Below, one piece after another: positions 17,034 through 26,012 of a stretch of DNA of 64,000 bases. The DNA is from Prolixibacteraceae bacterium UBA1413. Lineage in GTDB: Bacteria; Bacteroidota; Bacteroidia; Bacteroidales; Prolixibacteraceae. Every line of letters starts with the position of its first letter. The first letter of the stretch is position 1. The notes beneath the pieces were generated by a model that saw only the letters and a list, made by a program, of their open reading frames with translations, searched no databases and had not been told where the DNA came from. Made by a program: the position numbers and the translations under genes. The stretch covers positions 66,340 through 130,339 of the forward strand of contig DBPT01000010.1 of the NCBI GenBank assembly GCA_002304925.1. Reading direction: 5' to 3'.

Positions 17034-18005
17034 CTATTCCTGAACCTGAAAAGCTTCGCGCAGCATGGCCAGACTTTTGGGGATGGCTTCCAGGGGGGAT
17101 TCATTCCCCTCGAATTCCAGGGAGACATAGCCCTTGTATCCAGCTTTACGGAAAATCTCAGCCACCTTCTTGTAATCGATATCGAGGGTGTACCATTTTC
17201 CGCCCCCGTAATAGGTCTTGGCCTGGACCAGGAAGGTTTTGGGGGCCAGCATTTCGAGCTGTTGGTACTGGTTTTCGAGGAAGTTGCCGGTATCGGCGGT
17301 CACCTGAAGCCAGGGCGAGTTGACGGCATCGACAATCCTGAGCACGCCGGCGGCGGTGCGTCCCAAACCCCAGTGGTTCTCCAGTCCGAGCACCACTCCG
17401 CACTTCTCAGCCGTGGGCAGGCATTGCTGGATGGCGTCGATCACCCACTCAAAACCCTGATCGTCGGTATATCCTTCCAATACAGGCTCTATCCCTTTGT
17501 TGGCCATGAAGTCGTCGAACGATTCGATGGTACGCCACCTGCCGGTATTGAGCCGCATGGTGGGAATCCCCAACTGGTAAGCCAGTTCGATCTGGTGGAT
17601 GGTCTTGGCGATCTCCTCGTCGCGTGTCTTCTTGTCGGGAAAGACAAATCCCTGGTGGGTGCTGAATCCCATGATGTCAAGGCCCGCATGAAAAGCTTTC
17701 CGTTTGAGCATCTGGAGATAGCTGTTCTCTTCGGAAGTCATCTGCATCAGAAGAAACTCAATACCGTCAAAGCCCATTTCGGCAGCTTTCTCGATGCACA
17801 TTTCGATGGGCACATTCTCCTTAGGACCGTTGAACTGCCAGAAGGAATAGGTGGAAACGCCGATCCGGTTCGAAGACCTGCCTATGGATCTGACAGGCTC
17901 CTCCACTGTAGTTTTTGGGACACACCCCGGCACCGCCGCCGCCATTCCGGCACCTGCGGCAGCCAGGGTCGCCGTTTTCAGAAAATCCCTGCGATTGTTG
18001 TTCAT
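17034..18005 (-). CDS. Exported sugar phosphate isomerase/epimerase-like TIM-barrel protein
   Basis: A 323-residue protein of the xylose-isomerase-like TIM-barrel superfamily (IolE/AP-endonuclease 2 fold): IGVSTYSFWQ opens the first strand, EMGFDGIEFL the second, MGFSTHQGFV a later one, with VVLGLENHWG and LQVTADTGNFL carrying likely metal ligands. The start MNNNRRDFLKTATLAAAGAGM is a twin-arginine (Tat) signal, followed by a possible lipid-attachment cysteine (VPGCVP), so the folded enzyme is probably exported. The longest ORF starts 42 codons earlier, but that part does not resemble a signal. The substrate is unknown. It is convergent with thrC, with 24 bases between. Confidence 0.85.
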   Translation of the reverse strand: MNNNRRDFLKTATLAAAGAGMAAAVPGCVPKTTVEEPVRSIGRSSNRIGVSTYSFWQFNGPKENVPIEMCIEKAAEMGFDGIEFLLMQMTSEENSYLQMLKRKAFHAGLDIMGFSTHQGFVFPDKKTRDEEIAKTIHQIELAYQLGIPTMRLNTGRWRTIESFDDFMANKGIEPVLEGYTDDQGFEWVIDAIQQCLPTAEKCGVVLGLENHWGLGRTAAGVLRIVDAVNSPWLQVTADTGNFLENQYQQLEMLAPKTFLVQAKTYYGGGKWYTLDIDYKKVAEIFRKAGYKGYVSLEFEGNESPLEAIPKSLAMLREAFQVQE

Positions 18006-18144
18006 AATATTGGTTTTAAAACCTAAAAATAAACATATCTTTTGTAAATGAAACAAGTGCAAGCCAAAACATCCCCATTTGCTGATGTGAAGTATATTCA
18101 AAGGAAATAAACCTGTTCCGGGTAAAAACATGGCTCCTTTGTGT

Positions 18145-18152
18145 TAACTTTG
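18145..18152 (+). promoter_or_regulatory. TAnnTTTG promoter box of the AmmeMemoRadiSam operon
   Basis: TAACTTTG matches the -7 consensus and lies 28 bases before the Memo-AMMECR1 start; the predicted transcript begins near 18159. No good TTTG is seen 19 bases upstream. Confidence 0.55.
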
Positions 18153-18180
18153 TGAATCAGTAGTTTAATATTTCATCTGA

Positions 18181-19725
18181 ATGGACATGATTAAAAAACT
18201 GGGATCGGTCATTGTCGGGGTTTTGTTTGTTTTTTCCATGGCTTGTCATTCGCAGCCTGCTGAAAAAGGAAAAACCGACCGTGTACCCGCCGTTGCCGGA
18301 TCGTTTTATCCTTCCGATGCCGGGGACCTGACAAAGATGCTGAAAGCATTTTTCAGGACGGAAACCACTTCTTCTGATGAGCAGCCCCTGGCCCTGGTGG
18401 TTCCCCATGCCGGGTATATTTTTTCGGGGGAGGTGGCTGCCGCAGGTTTCAGAATGCTGGAACGTGACAAATCCTTCAGGCACATCTTCATCATCGGTCC
18501 GGCCCACAGAACCTGGTTCAACGGGGCTGCCATTTACACGCAGGGCAATTTTGTCACGCCACTGGGGAAGGTTCCCATTGATCCCCTTGCCAGCGAACTG
18601 GTTCAGAAACACAGGCTGATCGTGGACAATCAGGCACCCCACAAAGAAGAACACTGCATCGAGGTGCAACTACCCTTTCTGCAGTATTGGCTAAAAAAGC
18701 CCTTTTCCATCATTCCCATCCTGGTGGGCGGCGATTCCGAAAAAACGGCGGAAGTTTTGGCGGAGATGCTGTCCCCTTATTTCACGAACGACAATCTCTT
18801 TGTTATCAGCGCCGATTTTTCCCACTACCCGGCCATGGAGGATGCCGTAAAAGCTGACAAAAGCACTGCGGACGCCATTGCCTCCAACGACCCTGCTGAA
18901 TTCCTCACCACCATCCGCCGGAATGAGGAAACGTACGGACCTGAACTGGTGACCTCGATTTGCGGATGGCTGCCTGCACTCACCCTGCTGAAAATCACGG
19001 AAAAGATCCCGGAAACGGAATACCGGAAGGTGATGTACCGCAACAGCGGCCATTCGTCCTACGGAGACCGGGAAAGGGTGGTGGGATACCAGGTCATGGC
19101 CCTATTCCGTAGGTCGGGACCGGAAAAGAGCGATGATTTCGACCTTCCGGAGAGTGACAAACTGCGATTGCTGGAACTGGCACGCAATACCATCGTCTCA
19201 TTTCTGAGCCATCGCAGCCTCCCGACGGTTCCGGAGAAATCGCTGAATACCAACCTGACCATGAAAGCCGGGGCATTCGTTACCCTGAAGAAAAACGGGG
19301 AACTCAGGGGTTGTATCGGCAATTTCGCTTCCCAGAATCCCCTGCACCAGACCATTCAGGAAATGGCCATCTCGTCGGCCATCCGCGATACTCGGTTTAC
19401 CCCGGTCACCATCCGCGAAATGGATCGGATCGACATCGAAATTTCGGTCCTCACACCTTTGAAGCGGATTTCCTCCATCGATGAATTCCGCCTGGGGAAA
19501 GATGGGATTTACATCCGCAAGGGGAACCGGTCGGGCACTTTCCTGCCCCAGGTGGCGGAAGAGACCGGCTGGACGGTGGAGGAATTTCTGGGGCACTGCG
19601 CCCGGGACAAAGCGGGATTAAACTGGGACAGCTGGAGGCAGGACGATGTCGAACTTTATACTTACCAGGCATTGGTTTTCGGAGAAGAAGATTTCCCGGA
19701 TGCCCGCTTCAAAAAAGGGAAGTGA
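18181..19725 (+). CDS. Lipoprotein fusion of Memo and AMMECR1 domains (AmmeMemoRadiSam B+A)
   Basis: A 514-residue fusion. Residues 1-22 are a lipoprotein-type signal (IVGVLFVFSMAC, Cys22). The Memo domain spans about 33-310: VPHAGYIFSG (His76), GPAHRTWF (His109), SADFSHYPAM and SICGW (Cys261) hold the His/His/Cys set that binds metal in human MEMO1. The AMMECR1 domain spans about 325-510 with the hallmark ELRGCIGNF. In most bacteria these are separate or fused cytosolic proteins co-encoded with a radical SAM enzyme, as here two genes downstream. The reaction of the system is not established. The lipoprotein signal suggests that this version works outside the cytoplasm. The stop overlaps the next start (TGATG). 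Confidence 0.9.
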   Translation: MDMIKKLGSVIVGVLFVFSMACHSQPAEKGKTDRVPAVAGSFYPSDAGDLTKMLKAFFRTETTSSDEQPLALVVPHAGYIFSGEVAAAGFRMLERDKSFRHIFIIGPAHRTWFNGAAIYTQGNFVTPLGKVPIDPLASELVQKHRLIVDNQAPHKEEHCIEVQLPFLQYWLKKPFSIIPILVGGDSEKTAEVLAEMLSPYFTNDNLFVISADFSHYPAMEDAVKADKSTADAIASNDPAEFLTTIRRNEETYGPELVTSICGWLPALTLLKITEKIPETEYRKVMYRNSGHSSYGDRERVVGYQVMALFRRSGPEKSDDFDLPESDKLRLLELARNTIVSFLSHRSLPTVPEKSLNTNLTMKAGAFVTLKKNGELRGCIGNFASQNPLHQTIQEMAISSAIRDTRFTPVTIREMDRIDIEISVLTPLKRISSIDEFRLGKDGIYIRKGNRSGTFLPQVAEETGWTVEEFLGHCARDKAGLNWDSWRQDDVELYTYQALVFGEEDFPDARFKKGK

Positions 19726-22187
19726 TGCAAGCCCCTTACCATATCATACCCATCCTGCTGCTTTCCCTCGGAGCCTATCTGGTTTCCTCCGTTCTGGTAA
19801 AGGCCGGCATGCTTACCCGGATCACCCACCGGAAGATCTGGAACACCCTGCTCCTTATCTCTTTTCTGGCATGCGGCATCCTGGGCATCCTGCTGGCCGT
19901 CAGAGTCAACTACAAATTGGAATGGCCCTGGCTGGAAACCATGATGAAGTGGCATGTCGACGCCGGCATCCTGTTGAGTGTAGTGGCTGCCATCCACTTG
20001 GGGTGGCACCTCTCCTGGTACCTGAAAATTTTCAGGAAGGAGAATCCGTCGAACAACGCGACTCATCCAATCATTCCGGATGCAGCCCTTATCGCTGCCC
20101 CGCAGAAATTGAAGAATCTGGCCCTGATGCTGGGCTTTTTTACCATGGTCGTGCAGGTGTTGCTGATCCGTGAAATCACCACCGTCTTCCAGGGGAACGA
20201 AGTGATGATGGCATGGACTCTGGCGGCCTGGATGTTTCTTACGGGAATAGGCAGCTGGCTCGGGCGCTCATTCCGGAAAGGATCGCCTATGGCAGCCGTG
20301 ACCCGCGTTTTCCTGATGATGGCATTTCTTCCCCCGCTGACCGCCGTGGTGATGAATCTGGGCCGTAATCTCATTTTTCTGCCGGGGACCCTGGTGAATC
20401 CCCTGTGGTTTGTACTGGTTCTCCTGGTGCTTCTGGGCCCCCTCTGCCTTTTGTCGGGTTACGCCTTCGCCCTGCTGGTGAAAGCCGGGGAAGAAGGAAA
20501 GTTCCGTTTCCCCCTCATTTATGCCGTGGAAACTGCCGGAAGCCTCCTGGGCGGCGTTGCCGTCTCCTTCCTGTTGATCCGCTGGCTCAGCATCATGGAA
20601 TCCCTCCTGTTAACATCCCTCCTGCTCGTTGTCGTACTATGGATACTCCGAAAAGAAAAACGGCACATCCCTGCCGCACTCCTTTTCCTGACCCTCCTGT
20701 CTCTCTTCCTGGTTTTTCCGCTGGACCTAAAAATTAAATCGTTACTTTTCAAAACCCAGGAGGTGGTGGCCACCCATGAAACTCCCTTCGGCAACCTCAC
20801 GGTTTGCAGCAACGGAGAGGAAAAAACGATATTTGAAAACGGATCACTTCTCTTCACCACAGGTGACGCCATCGTAAGCGAGGAGTTTGTCCACTATGCC
20901 CTTTTTCAGCATCCCGCTCCTGAAAAAGCCCTGGTGGTCTCGGGCGATCTTGCTGCCATGGCTGCCGAAGTTTTTAAATATCCCGGAATCAAAAAGCTCG
21001 ATTATGTGGAAATCAACCCGGGACTTACGAAGTTGATCAAACCGCATATTGAGATTTCCGCAGATGAACGGATTGCCATCCTCCGGGGCGATGCCCGCAG
21101 AACCATCAGGCGGAACAGAGAGAACTGGGATGTAGTCATCATGGCTGTACCCGACCCTTCAAGCATGCAGATAAATCGCTATTATACTGATGGTTTTATA
21201 AAACTACTTAAACAAAGACTCAATACCGGCGGCGTGGTGATTTACGGAATTTCCCCATCGGGAAATTACATCTCGCCGGAGAAAATCAACCTGGAGGCTT
21301 CCCTTTTCCATACGTTGTCAGGCGCTTTCAGTCATGTCAGGATCGTCGCCGGGGAACGCGATTATTTCATAGCCTCTGATGACACTTTATCGGTCCGGAT
21401 GGGTGAACTTTCGACCGCCAGGGGAATCCAAGGAAGCTATGTCAATGCCGGCTACATGGATGATTTTTCGGTGGAAGCGCGCGAAAAGAGCATTATGGAG
21501 AATATCGGGGGAATCACGATAAAGAACACCGACATGAAACCCCTGCCGGTATTTTACCACACCCTCCGCTACCTCTCCCAGTTTATGGGCCGCAATTTCT
21601 CCCTGCTGCTGATTCCGGCCCTTCTGGTGATGATTTTCCTGCTCCGGATGAATCGGGTCACTGCAGGAATGTTTGTCACCGGACTGACGGCCTCTTCAGC
21701 GGAAATCCTCCTTATTTTCTGGTTTCAGGTGGTTTTCGGGAATCTCTACGCGGCCATCGGACTCATCTTTGCGCTCTTCATGGGCGGGCTGGCGCTGGGA
21801 TCTTCTGCCGGAAACCGGGTGAACACCAGCAGGGGTCATTTTCTGTCGGGACAGCTGATGCTGGCCCTTTTTATGGTTTTGCTGCCCCTTCTGTGGAAAT
21901 CGGAACAGTTCATCCATTCCCCCTTTCTCCTCTGGGTACTCTTCATTCCGGCATTGTTGGCTCCCTCGTTCCTCACAGGGTTCCAGTACGTCGCCACCAC
22001 CAGGATGTACCCTGCCGGAGAACAACGTGCGGCAGTTTCGGTGTATGCCGCCGACCTGTGGGGCTCCGCCCTGGGCGCACTGGTGATCACCACCCTGCTG
22101 GTTCCCGTGGCGGGGGTTTACGGAAGTTGTTTCATTATGGCCGGACTCAACCTTCTGGTCGCGGGGATCAACCTGGTGCGCAAATAA
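19725..22187 (+). CDS. Polytopic spermidine-synthase-like membrane protein
   Basis: An 820-residue protein from the ATG in TGATG; a GTG one codon upstream is possible. It has three N-terminal hydrophobic segments, the third carrying His77, His91 and His95 (WHVDAGILLS; IHLGWHLSW), a spacing reminiscent of heme-ligating helices. Then come several membrane helices (residues about 130-345), a spermidine-synthase-like Rossmann domain (LDYVEINPGLTKL; WDVVIMAVPDPSSMQ) whose glycine-rich loop is degenerate (VVSGDLAAMAAE), and a final membrane block of about seven helices. The substrate is unknown; such proteins are often co-encoded with AmmeMemoRadiSam genes. It sits between the Memo-AMMECR1 fusion and the radical SAM gene on the same strand, so functional coupling is likely. 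Confidence 0.8.
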   Translation: MQAPYHIIPILLLSLGAYLVSSVLVKAGMLTRITHRKIWNTLLLISFLACGILGILLAVRVNYKLEWPWLETMMKWHVDAGILLSVVAAIHLGWHLSWYLKIFRKENPSNNATHPIIPDAALIAAPQKLKNLALMLGFFTMVVQVLLIREITTVFQGNEVMMAWTLAAWMFLTGIGSWLGRSFRKGSPMAAVTRVFLMMAFLPPLTAVVMNLGRNLIFLPGTLVNPLWFVLVLLVLLGPLCLLSGYAFALLVKAGEEGKFRFPLIYAVETAGSLLGGVAVSFLLIRWLSIMESLLLTSLLLVVVLWILRKEKRHIPAALLFLTLLSLFLVFPLDLKIKSLLFKTQEVVATHETPFGNLTVCSNGEEKTIFENGSLLFTTGDAIVSEEFVHYALFQHPAPEKALVVSGDLAAMAAEVFKYPGIKKLDYVEINPGLTKLIKPHIEISADERIAILRGDARRTIRRNRENWDVVIMAVPDPSSMQINRYYTDGFIKLLKQRLNTGGVVIYGISPSGNYISPEKINLEASLFHTLSGAFSHVRIVAGERDYFIASDDTLSVRMGELSTARGIQGSYVNAGYMDDFSVEAREKSIMENIGGITIKNTDMKPLPVFYHTLRYLSQFMGRNFSLLLIPALLVMIFLLRMNRVTAGMFVTGLTASSAEILLIFWFQVVFGNLYAAIGLIFALFMGGLALGSSAGNRVNTSRGHFLSGQLMLALFMVLLPLLWKSEQFIHSPFLLWVLFIPALLAPSFLTGFQYVATTRMYPAGEQRAAVSVYAADLWGSALGALVITTLLVPVAGVYGSCFIMAGLNLLVAGINLVRK

Positions 22188-22248
22188 TCCTGAAACAGCT
22201 GGTCTCCGGAACGGTTTTTGCTATCTTTAGGGTCAAAAAACACATTTT

Positions 22249-23367
22249 ATGGGAACCATGACAAAAAGGGAGTTCCTCAGGTTAACTGCTGCCGGTGCGG
22301 CCTGTCTGGCCTGTCCTGGCTTCGCCATGGTCGCCTCTGCAGGTAAGGATCCCGGAAAATTCACCACCGAAGCCCACTTTTACACGGTGACGCCCCGGGG
22401 GGTGCAATGCGGCATCTGCCCCAATGAATGCACCCTGAAACCCGGTGAGGAGAGCACCTGCCGTAACCGTATCAACAAAGGCAACAAACTCTATTCCGTG
22501 GCTTACGGAAATCCCTGCGCCGTTCACATCGACCCGGTCGAAAAAAAGCCCTTCCTCCATTTCATGCCGAAGACCAGGACATTTTCCATTGCCACTGCAG
22601 GATGCAATTTCGCCTGTCTGAACTGCCAAAACTGGGAAATCTCCCAGACCAGTCCGGCGAAAACCCGCAATGTGGACCTGATGCCTCCCGACGTGGTGAA
22701 GAGCTGTATTGAAAGCGACTGTGCTTCGATTTCCTACACCTATTCGGAACCCATCTCTTTTTACGAATACATGTTCGATACTGCCAAACTGGCTTCGGAA
22801 AAGGGAATCCGTAACATCATGGTATCCAACGGTTTTATTAATCCGGAACCGCTGAAAAAGCTGATTTCTCATCTTGATGCGGCCAATATCGACCTAAAAG
22901 CTTTTGACAGCCAAGTGTACCTGAAACTTACCGGCGGGAAGATGCAGCCTGTCCTGGACACCCTGGTGGCTTTGCAGAAAAGCAAGGTCTGGCTGGAGAT
23001 CACCAACCTCATTGTCCCCTCCTGGAACGACAACCTTGACATGATCAGCAGGATGTGCAAATGGCTGGCGCAAAATGGATTCCGTGATGCTCCCCTCCAT
23101 TTCAGCCGCTTCACGCCCCTCTACAAGCTCACCCAGCTCCCCTCCACACCGTTGAATACCCTGCTCAAAGCCCGGGAGGCAGCCGTCGCCGAAGGATTGA
23201 AATATGTCTACATCGGAAACGTTCCCGGAAGAGGGTTTGAAAACACACTTTGTCCGTCATGCGGGAAACTGGTCATTGAGCGGAGGGGTTATTCCATCCT
23301 GTCAGATAACCTGGAAAACGGAAGTTGCAAATCCTGCCGGCAGCCCATTGCGGGAGTGTGGAACTAA
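22249..23367 (+). CDS. AmmeMemoRadiSam system radical SAM enzyme with export-like signal
   Basis: A 372-residue radical SAM protein. The iron-sulfur cluster motif is C119-x3-C123-x2-C126 (GCNFACLNCQNWE). Before it lies a second cysteine set (CGICPNEC, residues 54-61, and Cys71), and the C-terminus has a zinc-ribbon-like pair (CPSCGK and CKSC). The sequence around DPVEKKPFLHFMP and YTYSEPISFYEYM is typical of the AmmeMemoRadiSam enzyme (TIGR04337-type). Unusually, residues 1-31 look like a Tat-type signal (TKREFLRLTAAGAACLA), with Lys-Arg in place of Arg-Arg. The target is not established. A possible internal promoter TATCTTTA is near 22220-22230. Its stop overlaps the stop of the convergent fucosidase gene by four bases. 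Confidence 0.9.
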   Translation: MGTMTKREFLRLTAAGAACLACPGFAMVASAGKDPGKFTTEAHFYTVTPRGVQCGICPNECTLKPGEESTCRNRINKGNKLYSVAYGNPCAVHIDPVEKKPFLHFMPKTRTFSIATAGCNFACLNCQNWEISQTSPAKTRNVDLMPPDVVKSCIESDCASISYTYSEPISFYEYMFDTAKLASEKGIRNIMVSNGFINPEPLKKLISHLDAANIDLKAFDSQVYLKLTGGKMQPVLDTLVALQKSKVWLEITNLIVPSWNDNLDMISRMCKWLAQNGFRDAPLHFSRFTPLYKLTQLPSTPLNTLLKAREAAVAEGLKYVYIGNVPGRGFENTLCPSCGKLVIERRGYSILSDNLENGSCKSCRQPIAGVWN

Positions 23368-24989
23368 AACGACCCGACTTCCCCTTTGGTATTGAATACA
23401 AAGGGAGAGTCGTACCGGGCTGAGGAGGCCGAAAGTTCCGACCCGTCGGTGGTGAAGTGGATGTCAGTGCCCGGGTCTGCGGCGCTGATGGTGACAAATG
23501 GTTCCTGGTCACGCGATATGACCGGCATTTCCATGACTTTGGGAGCCAAGAAGAGCTGCAGGTTGGAAATCAGAGGACACGCCCGGGAATCGGTTACCGA
23601 AAAACGCACCTGACGGGCGGTGGTTTCCGGGATCCGGAGAATCCGCTTGTAGCCGATGGTCGTCTCTTCTGCGATCATCTGCCAGGTGCCATCTACCAGG
23701 GCTTCTACGGTGAAACGCTTCACCCGCTGTCCCAGCGGAATAAATTCCTGAACCATAAACCGGTTGAAAGACAAATCTTTGCCAAAATCCAGCGTCAGAG
23801 AAGCCTGCATGACAGAGTCATCCGTAGCCCAATAGGTTTGCGGATTTCCGTCGTTTACATTTGATGCCCTGAATTTACGCGCGTTTCCCCTGACGTTCGA
23901 AGCCATCACTTTTCTTCCAGCCGCCAGATCAACCGCGAAATCGGCTTTCAAGGCCTCCGCCAGCTTCATCAGGGCTTCAACATCCTTCTCATGGACCAGT
24001 CCGCGGTCATCTACCGGAAGATTCAGCAAAAGGGAGGCGTTGCGTCCTACCGATTCATAATAGATATTGAGCAATTCAGAAAGGGATTTCACCTTGTGGT
24101 CCTCCGAACGATGGTAATACCATCCCGGCCTGATGGATACATCCACCTCGGCGGGCACCCAGTCAGTGCCCCCTTCTTCTCCCGAGTGGAGAATCTCCCG
24201 GTTTTGCATGTCCGATTCCCGAAAGGCATTCTTGTTGATGGTGCTCCAGTTGGTAGGACGAGCCCATCCCTCTTCATTCCCTACCCATCGGATATCGCTG
24301 GCATCGGAGAAAATAACCGCACCGGGTTGCAGTTCTCTGACAATATCATACGTGGCAGGCCATTCATAATAGGTTTTGGCATCAATTACCCTGTTTTCAT
24401 TGGCGCCGCCGTACCATCCCGTTCCGCCGTTTGCACCGTCAAACCAAACTTCAAAAACCTCCCCGTAACTGGTGAGCAACTCCCTGAGCTGGTTTCGGAA
24501 ATAGGGAATGTATTCCGGCCTGCCATATTCGGAATGGTTGCGGTCCCAGGGCGAGAGGTAAACCCCGAATTTCAGGCCGTACTCACTGCAGGCTTCTGAC
24601 AATTCCCTGACCACATCGCCCTTTCCCTCCTTCCAGGGTGAATTTTTAACCGAATGTTCAGTATACGCCGATGGCCAGAGGCAGAAGCCGTCGTGGTGTT
24701 TGGCGGTGATGATGATGCCCTTCATCCCGGCATCGCTGCATACCTTCGCCCACTGGCGGCAATCCAGGGCAGTGGGGTTGAAAAGCGCCGGATCCTCGCC
24801 CCCCGTGCCCCATTCCATGCCCGTAAAAGTGTTCATATTGAAATGGACAAATGCGTAAAACTCCATCCGGTGCCAGTTCATCTGCCTTTCATCAGGCACA
24901 GGAGCCAGGGGTTGCGGAGCAGGAGTTTTCTTACAGGAGGAAAACAGCATTGCTGCCGCAAGCAACAACAGAATGAGATAATTCTTCAT
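23364..24989 (-). CDS. Alpha-L-fucosidase (GH29), lipoprotein, with C-terminal discoidin-like domain
   Basis: A 541-residue glycoside hydrolase. The start MKNYLILLLLAAAMLFSSC is a lipoprotein signal (Cys19); 13 upstream codons in the same frame are not needed. The catalytic (beta/alpha)8 barrel has the GH29 features AKHHDGFCLWPS and the nucleophile aspartate in FEVWFDGANGG. From about residue 370 a beta-sandwich of the F5/8 type C (discoidin) kind is visible (NVRGNARKFRASNVNDGNP; TLDFGKDLSFNRFMVQEF), which may bind fucosylated glycans. It hydrolyses terminal alpha-L-fucose at the cell surface or in the periplasm. No SusC/SusD pair or other carbohydrate enzyme lies next to it, so it is not part of a visible polysaccharide utilisation locus. 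Confidence 0.92.
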   Translation of the reverse strand: MKNYLILLLLAAAMLFSSCKKTPAPQPLAPVPDERQMNWHRMEFYAFVHFNMNTFTGMEWGTGGEDPALFNPTALDCRQWAKVCSDAGMKGIIITAKHHDGFCLWPSAYTEHSVKNSPWKEGKGDVVRELSEACSEYGLKFGVYLSPWDRNHSEYGRPEYIPYFRNQLRELLTSYGEVFEVWFDGANGGTGWYGGANENRVIDAKTYYEWPATYDIVRELQPGAVIFSDASDIRWVGNEEGWARPTNWSTINKNAFRESDMQNREILHSGEEGGTDWVPAEVDVSIRPGWYYHRSEDHKVKSLSELLNIYYESVGRNASLLLNLPVDDRGLVHEKDVEALMKLAEALKADFAVDLAAGRKVMASNVRGNARKFRASNVNDGNPQTYWATDDSVMQASLTLDFGKDLSFNRFMVQEFIPLGQRVKRFTVEALVDGTWQMIAEETTIGYKRILRIPETTARQVRFSVTDSRACPLISNLQLFLAPKVMEMPVISRDQEPFVTISAADPGTDIHFTTDGSELSASSARYDSPFVFNTKGEVGSF

Positions 24990-25031
24990 GATAATTGGTT
25001 TAGTAATGTTCTTTTGTAAACAATCCACGCT

Positions 25032-25928
25032 TCAACAGTCGCAATCAGGCTCCGGCTTGTTTCTGAACTCAAACTGAAGGGTTACGTGGCTGATGTCATA
25101 TTTTTCCCGGAGCACTTTTTGCACCTTGTGGTGGACTTCTGCCGTTTCTGAGACCCATGCATCGGCCGGAAGGACCACATGCCCTTCAAAATGGATTTTC
25201 GTGTCATTGAGTTTCCAGATGTGAATATGGTGGATGGAGTGAACGCCCTCAACGGCCGTTATGGTTTCCGCAACCCCGGAGGTGTCAAGCCCTGCCGGGG
25301 ACATCTGCATCAGGATTTCCACCGATTCGCGGAGAATGGTACAAGTGTGAAACATCAGGTAAAAACTGATCAGGAGGGTAATCAGAGGATCCACCCAGAA
25401 CCATCCCATGGCATGGATGGCAATGGCTCCGGCAACCACTGCCAGGGAAGTCATAGCATCCCCGAGCAGATGAAGATATGCCGCCTTCATGTTGATATTA
25501 TGTTTTCTTCCGCCATAAAGGATCATCACGGAAATGCCGTTGGCTACCAGGCCCAGGAGTCCCAGCCAGAACATCCAGAGGGGGTCGACGACTTCCGGAT
25601 GGATGAAACGGCGGATCGCTTCAATGACCAGGTATACGGAAATAGCAATAAGCACCAGCGCATTGATGAAAGCAGCCAGAATTTCAGCCCGCTGGAATCC
25701 GAAACTCACCCGGTGAGTCCTGGGTTTTCCTGCCAGATAATTGGCAATCCAGGCAAGTAGCACCGCCAGGGCGTCACTCAGGTTGTGAAGAGCATCAGAG
25801 ATCAGCGCCAGACTGCCCGAAATGATGCCGCCAATGATCTGTGCCACCGTTATGACAACATTCAGCAAAAGGGTCGCCACCAGTCTTTGCCGGGGATGAT
25901 GCCGGGAATGATGATGATCTGCGTTCAT
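25032..25928 (-). CDS. Cation diffusion facilitator (zinc/cadmium/cobalt exporter family)
   Basis: A 298-residue CDF (CzcD/ZitB-like) transporter that exchanges protons for divalent metal, most often zinc. The His-rich start (MNADHHHSRHHPRQR) is followed by six membrane segments. The metal-site motifs are HNLSD (helix 2) and HLLGD (helix 5), and the cytosolic C-terminal domain shows the ferredoxin-like HHIHIWKLND and the tail KPEPDCDC. I start at the second ATG because the -7 box TAGTTTTG covers the first one (25949). It is divergent from the gene at 26013. The His-rich N-terminus fits metal sensing, but the substrate is not proven. Confidence 0.93.
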   Translation of the reverse strand: MNADHHHSRHHPRQRLVATLLLNVVITVAQIIGGIISGSLALISDALHNLSDALAVLLAWIANYLAGKPRTHRVSFGFQRAEILAAFINALVLIAISVYLVIEAIRRFIHPEVVDPLWMFWLGLLGLVANGISVMILYGGRKHNINMKAAYLHLLGDAMTSLAVVAGAIAIHAMGWFWVDPLITLLISFYLMFHTCTILRESVEILMQMSPAGLDTSGVAETITAVEGVHSIHHIHIWKLNDTKIHFEGHVVLPADAWVSETAEVHHKVQKVLREKYDISHVTLQFEFRNKPEPDCDC

Positions 25929-25946
25929 GTTCCTTCGTTTCAAAAA

Positions 25947-25954
25947 CAAAACTA
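25947..25954 (-). promoter_or_regulatory. TAnnTTTG promoter box of the CDF exporter gene
   Basis: The minus strand reads TAGTTTTG, an exact -7 match. The predicted start of transcription is near 25940, 12 bases before the chosen ATG, which excludes the ATG at 25949 as the start. Confidence 0.6.
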
Positions 25955-26012
25955 ACCTTTTGAAGCCAAAAAATAACTAATTTTAGGGCTTTAAAAGAAA
26001 AATCTGGGAACT

